Shown: positions 16,991-26,264, numbered from the stretch's first letter. The stretch is 64,000 bases of DNA from Lentibacillus sp. JNUCC-1 (GCF_009741735.1 NZ_WHOH01000001.1:1488001-1552000); one strand, 5' to 3'. Numbers and translations: made by a program. Notes: generated from the sequence alone by a model not told the origin.

Positions 16991-17285
16991 TGAAGAATTC
17001 AAATCAAACTTTAAAAAGTATCGGGAAGGGACCTTGACTGAAGAAGAAGAAATCCAAATGGAAGGTGAACTGGATAAACTTGAACAGTATCAAGCTTTTT
17101 TGGAGGCAGAGACAGAAGATGAGGCGAATGAAAGTAACCGCAATCCGGAAGTTGACAGGAAAATACTGCGACGCAGCCAATCCTCAGCCTATATACGAAC
17201 AGGACTCATTGCTTTAGTAGTCGGTCTACTCATACCACCGTCCATTCATTTATTTGCAATGGTATTCGATCTGCTGCCACAGTAA
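16974..17285 (+). CDS. Truncated-type membrane anti-sigma factor (Sigma_reg_N-like), 103 aa
   Basis: Residues 1-65 are cytosolic and charged (FKSNFKKYREGTLTEEEEIQMEGELDKLEQYQAFLE), the pattern seen in the N-terminal domain of Bacillus anti-sigma proteins of the Sigma_reg_N type. Residues 66-100 hold a basic patch (RKILRRSQSSAYIRT) and one transmembrane helix, and the protein ends just outside the membrane. Typical family members continue for 200 or more extracellular residues; here they are absent and the next gene starts 28 bases later with its own RBS, so the short form seems genuine. Overlap with the sigma gene implies coupled translation and a stoichiometric pair. Confidence 0.7.
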   Translation: MNLLNSEEFKSNFKKYREGTLTEEEEIQMEGELDKLEQYQAFLEAETEDEANESNRNPEVDRKILRRSQSSAYIRTGLIALVVGLLIPPSIHLFAMVFDLLPQ

Positions 17286-17313
17286 CGTAACTTTACAGAG
17301 GAGACGACGATTT

Positions 17314-17591
17314 ATGAAACTGTCAAATCGTAAATTGAAGATAAGCAGTCTGATACATGGTGTGGCATATATTCTGCTAATCATTAATCTGTTTTTTATG
17401 AACTTGAACGTTTTAATAGGTCGACCCGCTTATATTTTCACAAACATTTCATTGGGATTAGGGCCATGTTATTGTGCACCATCGTTTTGTTTATGAGAAA
17501 AGGAACAGACAGCACGCCATTAATAAGCATTTTAATCAATTTATACACGATCATCATTGTTATGGGCACGGTCTTCTTTTATGAAAGTTAG
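17314..17591 (+). pseudogene. Small three-helix membrane protein, split by one missing base
   Basis: ATG with GAGGAGA upstream, in the sigma operon. The first frame runs MKLSNRKLKISSLIHGVAY to NISLG; the second frame continues AMLLCTIVLFMRKGTDSTPLI to FFYES and stops at 17591. One extra G in the GGG at 17454-17456 joins them as NISLGIRAMLLC, giving about 92 residues with three transmembrane helices. No family recognised. Position in the operon suggests a membrane function tied to the ECF regulon. Confidence 0.6.
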
Positions 17592-17614
17592 TATCTCAGC
17601 TCAGGAGGGGTAAA

Positions 17615-17926
17615 ATGATTTTTAACAAACCATACGGCTATTGGTCTGCTGTAATGGGGCTTGCGGGCACTCTATTTCTGATTGCCAGTTATGTAGTTGC
17701 CCCTGACCACCCGCAAGGCCTTATGTCAGGAATAATCATGTTGCTGATGGTCTTGGCCGGGCTTTCTCTGATCTCAGGGATTGTCACCAGTATAATAGGG
17801 ATAAAAAATAAAGAAGCTGGCACAAAAAAATACATCGGGATCCTCATGCCAATCCTGATTACCCTGTTTTTTATTCTGGTGCCGGTCATAATGGCGCTCG
17901 GCTTTATGTTAAATGATAATCCGTAA
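17615..17926 (+). CDS. Small three- or four-helix membrane protein, 103 aa
   Basis: AGGAGGGG precedes the ATG. Hydrophobic helices at about 11-30, 37-62 and 75-97, the middle one with GIVTSIIGIKNKEAGTKKYIG. Fourth gene of the sigma operon (24 bases after the previous stop). No enzyme motif; likely part of an envelope or stress response unit, but function is unknown. Confidence 0.65.
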   Translation: MIFNKPYGYWSAVMGLAGTLFLIASYVVAPDHPQGLMSGIIMLLMVLAGLSLISGIVTSIIGIKNKEAGTKKYIGILMPILITLFFILVPVIMALGFMLNDNP

Positions 17927-17960
17927 ATGAGCGGGGGTGTTGGGGTGTCAATCGCGTCTG

Positions 17961-18175
17961 AATGTGCATATCTGAGAATGAATGCGCAAATACGCGTCTG
18001 AATGTGCATATCTGGGAATGAATGTGCAAATGCGCGTTTGAGTGTGCATATCTGGGAATGAATGTGCAAATGCGCGTCCGAATGTGCATATCTGGGAATG
18101 AATGTGCATATCCGCGTCCGAATGTGCATATCCGGAAACGAATGTGCAAATCCGCATCCGAATGTGCATATCCAG
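17961..18175. repeat. 20-nt-period array, TGCATAT family (family I), best copy
   Basis: Eleven units at exact 20-base spacing. Units mostly alternate between TGCATATCTGGGAATGAATG and TGCAAATGCGCGTCCGAATG, so there is a 40-base higher order. It lies between the 3' ends of convergent genes. The false ORFs it creates on both strands are not genes. Confidence 0.9.
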
Positions 18176-18238
18176 ATCACGCGCATGCGATCCAAGGCCA
18201 GCCGACAGCAAGCCATCATCAACACCAGCACAAAGAAA

Positions 18239-18264
18239 AGCGGCTCATATCAATACGAGCCGCT
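18239..18264 (-). terminator. Terminator of the class V aminotransferase gene
   Basis: AGCGGCTC pairs with GAGCCGCT; the minus strand continues TTTTCTTTG. Confidence 0.7.
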
Positions 18265-18298
18265 CTCCCATTATCACACACACCAGACCTCATTACTC

Positions 18299-19600
18299 CT
18301 AGCTCACCTTCACATCTAAAATCTGCTCCAGACACTGGAATAAATAATCGATGTCTGCTAAGGCATTGTAATGGATCATACTGATGCGAACGGCCGAACC
18401 GCCGAAACGTTTGGCCAGCTGCTTAACATCGTTATTATGGAAATTGCCGGTTCGGGCCTCGATCCCAAACGCATCAAGCTTGCTTCCGATCTCCTCAGCG
18501 GACCAGCCTTCAATATTAAACGCAAACACCGGTACACGTTCCTCCAAGCGGTCGCGCGCAGTCACACCATATAACTCTACACCCTCGATGCCGCTCAGCT
18601 TTTCAAAAAAGTAGTCTGATAGAATCTGCTCGTACGCTTTTATCAGATGCATAGCATGGTAAAGTTTACGTCGTTCTTCACCCGCAGTCGCCGGCACATG
18701 AGCGATATCTGCAGACAGTCCATTCCGAACCCCATCTTTGGAAAACTGCTCGAGATATGCCATAGCACCGATAAAGCCGTGAATGCCCTCATGATTCTGG
18801 GTGCCAATTTCAAAAGCAGTCGCGTCCTGGCTAAGCATTTCTTTGATTCTATAGCCTTCGAGCCGCTCTGGATGTTGTCTATTAAAATAACCGAATCCAA
18901 GGTGGGGGCCAAACACTTTGTAACCTGAAAAAGCGGCAAAGTCTATGTCCGCATCTGTAAAGTCAGTGGGTAAATGCGGGACTTGCTGCACAGCATCAAC
19001 CACGACAAGCGCACCGGCCTTGTGTGCTGCCTCAGCCACTTTTTTAATGTCAGAAATCGTTCCTGTGGCGTTGGACACCCAGCCAACCGCCACCACTTTT
19101 GGTGACAATGCGAGCAATTCGTCAAAATGAGCCCAATCCAGATTGCCGTCCGCATCACCGCGCCACATGTGGACGTGGATGCCTCGTTCCTCAAGCTCTT
19201 GCCACGGGTCGATGTTGCTCCAATGACCAATTTCAGACACAACAATATGGTCTCCCGGTTTGAAATCTCTGGCCAAATGGTGGGCCATCGCCTGGAAAAA
19301 GGATGAGGCATTCAGACCGAGCGCAATCTCGGTATGGTCTTTGGCGCCGACCAAATCGGCTGCTAATTGCCGTGCCTCAAGGATTTTCTCAGACATTCGC
19401 TTTTCCCGTTTGAAAATCGTTCCTTTTTGGGCATTGTGGTCCGTAAAAAAAGTATTGATTCGATCGGTTACAAACCTGGAAACCTGTGTGCCGGCAGAGT
19501 TATCCAAATAATAAATGGGCTCTGATTCGGGCGTTTCCGTCAATGCCGGGAAATAACCGCGCGCCTGCTCAAACGTTTTTATTAAATGATCCTTATTCAT
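18299..19600 (-). CDS. Class V aminotransferase / cysteine desulfurase-like protein
   Basis: 433 residues with the SufS-type fold pattern: YYLDNSAGTQVS near the start, cofactor strand TEIALGLNASSFFQAMAHHLA, VVVDAVQQVPHLPTDF (Asp that holds the PLP ring) and FSGYKVFGPHLGFGYF, whose Lys forms the Schiff base. Family enzymes release sulfur from cysteine or act on related amino acids. A mobile-loop Cys typical of true cysteine desulfurases is not obvious, so a different lyase or transferase role is possible. Start at 19600 follows AAAGGAG; the 107-residue gene at 19643 lies just upstream and is probably co-transcribed. Confidence 0.8.
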   Translation of the reverse strand: MNKDHLIKTFEQARGYFPALTETPESEPIYYLDNSAGTQVSRFVTDRINTFFTDHNAQKGTIFKREKRMSEKILEARQLAADLVGAKDHTEIALGLNASSFFQAMAHHLARDFKPGDHIVVSEIGHWSNIDPWQELEERGIHVHMWRGDADGNLDWAHFDELLALSPKVVAVGWVSNATGTISDIKKVAEAAHKAGALVVVDAVQQVPHLPTDFTDADIDFAAFSGYKVFGPHLGFGYFNRQHPERLEGYRIKEMLSQDATAFEIGTQNHEGIHGFIGAMAYLEQFSKDGVRNGLSADIAHVPATAGEERRKLYHAMHLIKAYEQILSDYFFEKLSGIEGVELYGVTARDRLEERVPVFAFNIEGWSAEEIGSKLDAFGIEARTGNFHNNDVKQLAKRFGGSAVRISMIHYNALADIDYLFQCLEQILDVKVS

Positions 19601-19642
19601 TAAATTCTCCTTTTCCCCTGAATGTCCATGCATTGTCTTCAA

Positions 19643-19966
19643 TCATTTGGAACGTAAAACCTGCATGTCTTCTTTAGATAATGGCTGTCCTGCAATACGA
19701 ATCGGGCCGTCCAATCTGACTTGTCCATCTGTAAATTGATCCTCTGTTAAAACACAAGGAATCGTGTATGTAACTGGCTTGCCCTCTGCATTGTAGAACA
19801 GATAGCCTTCCTTTTCATCGTAAATAAATGAATTCACTTTCATGTTGGGCACAATCAGAAGGGTCAGTTTCTCCTGATCGCCCCACATGACTTTGATCAG
19901 CAATTTCTTATGAATCTTCTCTTCAGCAAAAGCTTTTAAAGTGCTTAGAGAAATCGTTTCTTCCAT
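19643..19966 (-). CDS. Uncharacterised 107-aa protein
   Basis: Soluble, beta-rich, beginning MEETISLSTLKAFAEEKIHKKLL and containing VNSFIYDEKEGYLFYNAEGKPVTYTIP. GGGGAGG lies upstream. It ends 42 bases before the aminotransferase gene and is co-directional, so the two are likely one operon. No family recognised. Confidence 0.6.
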   Translation of the reverse strand: MEETISLSTLKAFAEEKIHKKLLIKVMWGDQEKLTLLIVPNMKVNSFIYDEKEGYLFYNAEGKPVTYTIPCVLTEDQFTDGQVRLDGPIRIAGQPLSKEDMQVLRSK

Positions 19967-20039
19967 GAATTGAGCCTCCCCGGCTGCAGCGGATTTAAAC
20001 TTTCCATATTATAACATATCTTCAATTGCGAAACGTCTG

Positions 20040-20738
20040 TCACTGCACATACTGCTTCACATCGTTAGGAAGAAGAGTCATCTCTTGTTCATGCCAGTAC
20101 CACTTGACCCCATCATAAAAAATCGTGCTGGTGTAAGCAATCGGTTCCCCATAGTCAAAAACAAGCGCAAACCGATCCGGGTCTCCGGATGAGGTGTCTG
20201 GTGTGTACGATCCACTTTCACCGCTGTCCAAAAGCGACATAAACTTCGAAACCCCTGCTTCTTCAGATAAAGTGTTCACCAGCTTAGGCTTGCCCTCTAT
20301 CATATAAACCTCAATTTTCTTCACCGATTCCGCAGTCAAATCACTAAAATGCTGAGGCATATCGTTCTCACCAGCTTCACCACCACTATATAACCTGTAG
20401 CCGCTGATTTCATATTCATCCGGCACTGCAGCATAGCCGGGCATATCGTTAACCTGATAAACAAGGGTGCCTTTTTCCAAATAAGCGGCGTCTCCATTTT
20501 TAATGGTGTATCTGGTGTTGGAAATGTTGTCATCCACGTTAAACGTCACGTCGCCAATCTTCTCACCAACAAATGAAGGATCTGTAATCACACTGGTGTG
20601 GCTAGCCTCGTACTGGACATCATTCAGTTTCACAAAATCTACCCAATCAATGATGACATGCTCTTCAGTAGGCTGTTGGGCATCACACCCGGCAGTTATA
20701 AAGGCAAGCGCGGCAAACATTAGGACCCACAAACGCAT
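20040..20738 (-). CDS. Secreted lipoprotein, 232 aa, of unknown function
   Basis: Signal peptide MRLWVLMFAALAFITAGC with a lipobox ending in Cys 18. The mature part begins with an acidic linker, then IIDWVDFVKLNDVQYEAS and a beta-rich body (IGDVTFNV, YLEKGTLVYQV). The lipoprotein remnant at 51472 has the same layout (VEWADIVKWNDKLYHF, LEEGSILYSI), so this is a small paralogous family. Anchored at the outer face of the membrane. Confidence 0.72.
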   Translation of the reverse strand: MRLWVLMFAALAFITAGCDAQQPTEEHVIIDWVDFVKLNDVQYEASHTSVITDPSFVGEKIGDVTFNVDDNISNTRYTIKNGDAAYLEKGTLVYQVNDMPGYAAVPDEYEISGYRLYSGGEAGENDMPQHFSDLTAESVKKIEVYMIEGKPKLVNTLSEEAGVSKFMSLLDSGESGSYTPDTSSGDPDRFALVFDYGEPIAYTSTIFYDGVKWYWHEQEMTLLPNDVKQYVQ

Positions 20739-20822
20739 ATTATCCCTCCAGGAATGAAGATCGGTTCTTATGATATATGACGTTTATTTGTTTTAAATGT
20801 TACAACCGTGCTTCAACTGGTG

Positions 20823-22400
20823 TTATTCATCATCCTCCAACTCGACCAGCTTTTTCGTGATCACGTCTTTTTCCTGATCAGCGATGTCAGCGGAGATGAC
20901 GTCACTTTTCTGCAAGGACTCGATGGCGTCATATTGGGCGTAGAGGGCGTACTTTTTCAAAACAACCTGCTGTTCCTGTTTTAATTCGGGATACTGTTCG
21001 AGCAGCTTATCCGACTCGCTGTGCAAGGCCGCGAGTTTTTCTTTGTAGCCGTCGACAACTTCTTGAGACACGGCCCGGGTTACAAATAAATTGTCCTTCA
21101 CGCGCTGGATCTCCTCAATGGCGGCTTCGTATTGGTGAGAATCTGCAATGACTTTCTCGTATTCTGTGTAGCCTTCCCGTTTTTGAGTAATGCCAAGCCG
21201 TCCCAGCAGCGTCTTAATGGACAAACCCTGAATCAGCAGTGAAAACAGAACGACACTGAAGGCCACAAGCAGAATATCTTCCCGCGCTGGAAAGTCTCGC
21301 GGCAGGCTTAGAACAAGTGCAATAGAGAGAGAACCTCGCAATCCGCCCCAGTTGAGTACATGCTTCCAGCCGATCGGTATGTCGCGGATGAAGGCCATGC
21401 TAAGGTAAACCGCTGCACTTCTGGCAACCAGTACGATCGCAATGGCTAGGAAGATCAGCCCCCATTTTTCATGAACATTAATCCGGGCAATTTCCAGTCC
21501 GACCATCAGGAAGACCAGGGAGTTTGCAAGCAAGGCGGCAACGTCCCAAAAGTTGTTGATATTTAATTTGGTGGTGGGACTCATCCCGATTTTTGCCCCG
21601 TAATTTCCGAAAACAAGTGCGCCGACGACAACAGCAATAACACCTGATGCACCTGCACTTTCAGCGAGCAGAAAGGAACCATAAAACAAAATGATGCTGA
21701 AGATGATTTCCAGCGGATAGTCATCGAAGTAACGGGTCAAACGGGAAAATCCCAAGCCGAACACACTGCCAATCACGATCCCGAGGGAAACGACTTTGAT
21801 AAAATCCCACAAGCCCATACCGACACCGCCGAGCCCCATGTCCATGTAAGCCACAAGCGAGAATGCCGAGATGTTAAACAAGACGACGGCCAGACCATCG
21901 TTAAACAGACTTTCCCCTTCAATGATGGTGGAGAGTTTTTTGTTCACCCCGAGGCCTTTGAAAATCGACAGCACACTCACCGGGTCTGTGGCACTCATGA
22001 CAGCTGCGAACACAAATGCAGCCGCGATCGGGAAATCGAGCAGCCACAGTGACAGGAAACCGACCACAAGAAAGGAGAGAAATGTGCCGCCAAAAGCGAG
22101 GGTCAGAATGGGAGCCCTGTTGGCATTGAGGTGGGAAAACGGCAATTTCAGCGCAGCTTCACCCAAAAGCGCCGGCAGAAATAACGTAATGATGACAAAG
22201 TTAAAGATTTCGCCTTCTGTAATGAAATCTTTCAAAGGCTCCAAGACAGCGATATTGGACAGCCCAATGATGGCGCCGACAATGACGAGCGCAATCGGAT
22301 AGGGTTTATCAAATTTTTTCGCAATAGCGGTGATGCCTGCTGCGATCATGAGCAGGAACAGGCCGAGCTGTACGATGTGGTGGAGATCCAGATTTTCCAT
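20823..22400 (-). CDS. Na+/H+ antiporter, CPA1 (NhaP-like) family
   Basis: 525 residues: about twelve transmembrane helices in the first 400 residues, with the CPA1 core ...VMSATDPVSVLSIFKGLGV... and ESLFNDGLAVVLFN, the ND pair being the ion-binding Asp region. A cytosolic C-terminal tail of about 120 charged residues follows, with coiled-coil character. Such antiporters expel Na+ in exchange for protons, which suits a salt- or alkali-tolerant host. Monocistronic. Confidence 0.88.
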   Translation of the reverse strand: MENLDLHHIVQLGLFLLMIAAGITAIAKKFDKPYPIALVIVGAIIGLSNIAVLEPLKDFITEGEIFNFVIITLFLPALLGEAALKLPFSHLNANRAPILTLAFGGTFLSFLVVGFLSLWLLDFPIAAAFVFAAVMSATDPVSVLSIFKGLGVNKKLSTIIEGESLFNDGLAVVLFNISAFSLVAYMDMGLGGVGMGLWDFIKVVSLGIVIGSVFGLGFSRLTRYFDDYPLEIIFSIILFYGSFLLAESAGASGVIAVVVGALVFGNYGAKIGMSPTTKLNINNFWDVAALLANSLVFLMVGLEIARINVHEKWGLIFLAIAIVLVARSAAVYLSMAFIRDIPIGWKHVLNWGGLRGSLSIALVLSLPRDFPAREDILLVAFSVVLFSLLIQGLSIKTLLGRLGITQKREGYTEYEKVIADSHQYEAAIEEIQRVKDNLFVTRAVSQEVVDGYKEKLAALHSESDKLLEQYPELKQEQQVVLKKYALYAQYDAIESLQKSDVISADIADQEKDVITKKLVELEDDE

Positions 22401-22558
22401 GCGACACCATTCTTTCTAAACGGTTTGTAATAGTATAGCCATTACCTGATGGAAGGAACCTTAAACAAAGACAGTTGATCCATTTAAGAAAAAACTTAAA
22501 GATCTCCTAGGCAGGACGGTCTTTAAGTTTCAGGTTGTGCTGTTATTTCTATGATTTT

Positions 22559-22652
22559 CCGATATATGACCCAAAAATGCCGATATATGCCTCGGAAATT
22601 CCGATATCCAAGCCAAAATTTCCGATATCGCTACCCAAATTTCCGATATCCG
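22559..22652. repeat. 21-nt-period array, CCGATAT family (family II)
   Basis: Five CCGATAT anchors at exact 21-base spacing; two units end AAAATTT or CAAATTT. It lies immediately 3' of the TDT transporter gene (stop at 22670) and no other terminator is seen there. Confidence 0.88.
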
Positions 22653-22669
22653 TTCTCCCGCCAAAACCC

Positions 22670-23716
22670 TCAACGCGGTTGTCGCACCAAAACATCTTTA
22701 TACAAATGATGAACAAGTCCGAGCATAACGAAAACCCATGCCAAGAGCGCCACGTACACCATGAAGTGCGGAATGACCGTTAGCGGCCCAAAATCAAGCG
22801 CTTTTGATAACTGGAACGTGCTCGTTGTATACATAGCAAGCGGGAACACCATCCCCCATAACTGCGGATCATAGGTGAGCGGGTATCGGTTCACCGCATG
22901 GCGCCAGATCATGAGCATGAATAATAATGGAATCCACCATGAGCCCGTGATCCAGAAAAACAATGTAAATCCTTTGAGAAAGGGCGTGATTTCATCGATG
23001 AGCTCCCAATGCTCGGCATGAAGGATCAGCGTGGACCCCGCCAATGTCGTGATCGCCACTGCCCCCATATTAATCCAGTAAGGCGGCGTGAGGGCTGAGA
23101 ATTTTAAATTTAAAAAGGTGAACCTGTAGAAAATTAACGTAATAATGTTCAGATAGAGCATACATCCGAGAAAGTACATGCATAATGTAAAAAACAGGAC
23201 GACTGACTGACCATGATTCACAAAAGGGATCAAAAGTGTGCCAAGTATGGATATAGATTGTGTCGCCACCGCAGCAATCAACCACGCGCCGTTAATGCCT
23301 TCAGCAAGGGTCGGTTTGTCCCGCCGTACCGTCACAGCGAAGAAAAAAGTATACATGATCACCAGCCACAACAGCACCGCCAGTCCCCACAAATAAAATG
23401 CCACCGTATGAAGCCCGCCGACAATGATTAGCTGGCTGCCAAACACACTGGTGCCGGCCACAAGCGTGAAGAAAGATGGACCGCGGGTGTGGCTTGTCAG
23501 ATCGTCTATGAGTCTCGTTGGAAACCAACCCAGACGGAGCAGCGTAATCACCCACAATATGAGATAGGCACCGATATTGATAAAAAGCAAAGCCTTGGAA
23601 ACCACTGTCATCTCAAGCAAATGACTACCGATTGACAAGGCCCCGGTCGCCATCACCAATGCAAAATACCCGGGAAAGAAATCTTCAAGATGCTGTTTGA
23701 ATACGTTAATCATCAT
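22670..23716 (-). CDS. TDT-family transporter (TehA/SLAC1-like)
   Basis: 348 residues with about ten transmembrane helices: FFPGYFALVMATGALSIGSHLL at the start and ten-helix spacing like TehA, Mae1 and SLAC1. Members carry tellurite resistance, malate/sulfite efflux or anion channel functions. The key pore Phe cannot be placed with confidence. ATG 23716 (or the next codon) is preceded by ATGGGGTT. Monocistronic and divergent from the nitroreductase gene. Confidence 0.82.
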   Translation of the reverse strand: MMINVFKQHLEDFFPGYFALVMATGALSIGSHLLEMTVVSKALLFINIGAYLILWVITLLRLGWFPTRLIDDLTSHTRGPSFFTLVAGTSVFGSQLIIVGGLHTVAFYLWGLAVLLWLVIMYTFFFAVTVRRDKPTLAEGINGAWLIAAVATQSISILGTLLIPFVNHGQSVVLFFTLCMYFLGCMLYLNIITLIFYRFTFLNLKFSALTPPYWINMGAVAITTLAGSTLILHAEHWELIDEITPFLKGFTLFFWITGSWWIPLLFMLMIWRHAVNRYPLTYDPQLWGMVFPLAMYTTSTFQLSKALDFGPLTVIPHFMVYVALLAWVFVMLGLVHHLYKDVLVRQPR

Positions 23717-23911
23717 TTAACCCCATTTCACGGTTGAACGTTATTTTGTGGCATAATGGGGATCATTATACCATCTGCTCATAAGGGTAACCGTGAAAAA
23801 CATCACAACGCCTGCCTATCATTCGAGTTCAAATATAAGCAGATCATGTGATCGAAAAGGCTTTTTGCGTCATACTAAGCAGGAAGATATTTTGATGTGA
23901 GGAGATTGATT

Positions 23912-24517
23912 ATGACAACTGACCATTCCATTGAAAACACGCGTATTCCCGAATATGATGTTGATCCGTTATTCATTGAGCGTTGGTCACCACGTTCATT
24001 TACCGATAAAGAAATTCCCAAGCAAGTGTTACACAGCGTTCTGGAAGCGGCCAAATGGGCCCCGTCCGCCTCGAATTGGCAGCCATGGCGTTTTATCATC
24101 GCTCAAACAAAAGCCGACCGCGAAAAATTCCACTCATTCATTTTTGACAGCAACCGTGCATGGTGTGAGCAAGCCCCGGTCCTAATTCTGTTCATTTCAA
24201 AAAAGACCATGCCAGATGGCCGGCCAAATCCATTTCATCAGATGGATACAGGTGCAGCATGGGCAAGCATTGCTTTCCAAGCCAAAATGCTCGGGCTTGC
24301 AACCCATGGCATGGGCGGGTTTGACCGGGAGAAGGCCCGCGAAGTTCTGGAAGTCCCGGATGAATACGAAATCAACCACATCGCTGCCATCGGCTATCAA
24401 GGTGCAGCGGAAGCACTTCCGGAACAATTCCGTGAGCGTGAGAAACCATCATCCCGAAACCCGCTGTCAGAAATCGTATTTGAAGGGGAATTTGGCCGGG
24501 AAGTGGAAGGGATCTAA
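23912..24517 (+). CDS. Nitroreductase-family FMN oxidoreductase
   Basis: 201 residues. FMN-binding signatures RWSPRSFTDKEIP near residue 24 and AAKWAPSASNWQPWRF (about 48-63), then MDTGAAWASIAFQAKMLGLATHGMGGFD and the C-terminal AIGYQG. Substrate unknown; family members reduce nitro compounds or quinones using NAD(P)H. ATG 23912 follows GAGGAGA by 6 bases; the ORF opens five codons upstream without an RBS. Confidence 0.85.
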   Translation: MTTDHSIENTRIPEYDVDPLFIERWSPRSFTDKEIPKQVLHSVLEAAKWAPSASNWQPWRFIIAQTKADREKFHSFIFDSNRAWCEQAPVLILFISKKTMPDGRPNPFHQMDTGAAWASIAFQAKMLGLATHGMGGFDREKAREVLEVPDEYEINHIAAIGYQGAAEALPEQFREREKPSSRNPLSEIVFEGEFGREVEGI

Positions 24518-24546
24518 TCTTGCAAAAGGGTAGCAAGAGCCCTTGC

Positions 24547-24726
24547 TACGAGAGCAAGACCGTGCATTACGAGAGTAGAAGTGGTTGTTACGAGAGCAAG
24601 ACCGCGCGTTACGAGAGCAGAAGTGGTTGTTACGAGAGCAAGACCGCGCGTTACGAAAGCAGAAGTGGTTGTTACGAGAGCAAGACCATGCATTACGAGA
24701 GCAGAAGTGCTTAATACGAGAGCATT
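24547..24726. repeat. 21-nt-period array, TACGAGAGCA family (family III)
   Basis: Nine anchors TACGAGAG(C/T)A at exact 21-base spacing. Two interiors alternate (AGACCGCGCGT and GAAGTGGTTGT), giving a 42-base higher order. It lies between the 3' ends of convergent genes. It gives a seven-residue periodic false protein in several frames. Confidence 0.9.
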
Positions 24727-24810
24727 GCCTCGTGTTAAGCAAGCAAGCGCAACTACTTCGAGTACCAACTTGGACCTGGTCTAATAATGAACGATTCATC
24801 ACCACACAAA

Positions 24811-24852
24811 AAAACACGTGAACACGACCCTAAGTCGTCCTTCACGTGTTTT
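24811..24852. terminator. Bidirectional terminator between family III array and hmp
   Basis: CACGTGAA-C-ACGAC pairs with GTCGT-CC-TTCACGTG; A7 lies on one side and T4 on the other. Confidence 0.75.
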
Positions 24853-24890
24853 GCTTTTGTGCGCTTCCAAAACAAATTCGGCAGCCTATA

Positions 24891-26120
24891 CTACGCCGTA
24901 ATATCCTCAGCTGGCCCAAAGATTTCAAAGTTAATATCAGCATCACTGACATGATGTGTTTTTAAAATCTGATAAGCCGCACGCATGAAGCCTTTTGGTC
25001 CGCAGAAGTAAAAGGCGGCATCGTTTGTTGGCACGACATTGCCAAGCCATTCTGCGTCAATATAGCCTTCCTTGTCACATGCGTCACCTTCGCAAGGGGA
25101 ACCATAGACGACATAACTTTTCACATTAGCATGTTTCTCACTGATCTCAGTCACACGGTCTCTCATGGCATGGACCTTGCTGGACTGAGCTGCATGAATA
25201 AAGATGATTTCGCGTTCGGGCTGTGTGCGCACAGCGGTTTCGAGCATGCTCATCATCGGGGTCAGGCCGACACCGCCGCTCATGAGCACCAACGGTCGAT
25301 GGTCTGACTGGTCCAAGAAGAAGTCTCCGGCTGGTGCGCTGATTGGAAGAATGCTGCCTTCATCCACGTTGGCATGTAAATGCGTTGAAACAACACCGTC
25401 TGGGAGCCCGTTCAGTCCGTCTTCACGCTTGACAGAAATGCGGTAGTGGCCTTCTCCCGGAGCACAAGACAAGCTGTATTGACGCAGATGGGTGTATGGT
25501 GAGCCGTCTACGTTCACTTTAACGGTAATATACTGGCCGGGTTCATAAGCCGGAAACGGTTCGCCGTCCACTGGCTCCAGGTAGAAGGACGTGATGACGT
25601 CACTTTCCACAACCTTTTTCACGACTTTAAAGTTGCGGAAGTCTACCCATCCGCCGACCTTGTTCAAATCCTCCTGATACATATCTCTTTCAACACTGAT
25701 AAAGACATCCGCAATCACGCCGTAAGCTTTTTCCCAGGCTTCCATTATGTCGTCAGTGGCCGCATCACCGAGCACGTCTTTAATGGCGAGCAAGAGGTGC
25801 TTGCCGACGATCGGATATTGTTCCGGCTTGATGTTGAGGCTCTTATGTTTATGGGCAATTTGCTTTACGACAGGGAGGATGTTTTCCAGGTTATCAATAT
25901 TGGCAGCAGCGGCGTATACCGTGTTGGCAAGTGCCTTGGGCTGATCGCCTTTTCGCTGGTTGGTCATGTTGAAAATGTTCTTCAGTTCAGGGTGATTGCC
26001 GAGCATCAATTCATAAAAACGTTTGGTAATCTGAGTTCCATGTTCCTGCAAAACAGGTACGGTTGTTTTAATAATATCTCTTGTTTCATGGTCCAATACG
26101 GAAGTCGTTTGAGTTGTCAT
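24891..26120 (-). CDS. hmp: Flavohemoglobin, nitric oxide dioxygenase
   Basis: 409 residues in three parts: globin domain (1-140; distal Tyr/Gln helix QITKRFYELMLGNHPELKNIFN and proximal His in KQIAHKHKSL), FAD domain (about 150-260; HLRQYSLSCAPG) and NAD domain (270-409; LMSGGVGLTPMMSML, FYFCGPKGFM). It oxidises NO to nitrate using O2 and NADH. The gene faces nsrR, and an NsrR operator overlaps its transcription start. Confidence 0.95.
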   Translation of the reverse strand: MTTQTTSVLDHETRDIIKTTVPVLQEHGTQITKRFYELMLGNHPELKNIFNMTNQRKGDQPKALANTVYAAAANIDNLENILPVVKQIAHKHKSLNIKPEQYPIVGKHLLLAIKDVLGDAATDDIMEAWEKAYGVIADVFISVERDMYQEDLNKVGGWVDFRNFKVVKKVVESDVITSFYLEPVDGEPFPAYEPGQYITVKVNVDGSPYTHLRQYSLSCAPGEGHYRISVKREDGLNGLPDGVVSTHLHANVDEGSILPISAPAGDFFLDQSDHRPLVLMSGGVGLTPMMSMLETAVRTQPEREIIFIHAAQSSKVHAMRDRVTEISEKHANVKSYVVYGSPCEGDACDKEGYIDAEWLGNVVPTNDAAFYFCGPKGFMRAAYQILKTHHVSDADINFEIFGPAEDITA

Positions 26121-26147
26121 AATAAGGATGCACTCCTTTAATTTTTA

Positions 26148-26200
26148 AAGATGTATTTTGAATACATGTTTATTGTATAATGGCGTTAACACTATCTCAA
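26148..26200 (-). promoter_or_regulatory. hmp promoter with NsrR operator
   Basis: Minus strand: -35 TTGAGA (26195-26200), 17-base spacer, -10 TACAAT (26172-26177). Just downstream, at 26148-26170, lies a dyad AAGATGTATTT / AATACATGTT that matches the known NsrR box layout. A bound NsrR would cover the start point. Confidence 0.75.
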
Positions 26201-26264
26201 TAGGGTAAACCAAGGTTTGTGTTACAATTATGTGAAGATGGTAACAAACAAGGAGACGTTTCTA

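Noticed and set aside
17689..18384. Long overlapping ORFs on both strands with repeated MHIRTRICTFIPRYAHSD-like peptides
   Set aside because: They are translations of the 20-nt array; no RBS, and the periodic peptide appears in several frames equally.
24467..24821. ORFs with repeated YESRSGCYESKTAR peptides
   Set aside because: Translation of the 21-nt family III array between convergent genes; no start signal.
26217..26264. Longer NsrR start
   Set aside because: The in-frame ATG at 26217 lacks an RBS; AAGGAGA supports 26265 and places the cysteines at the family positions.
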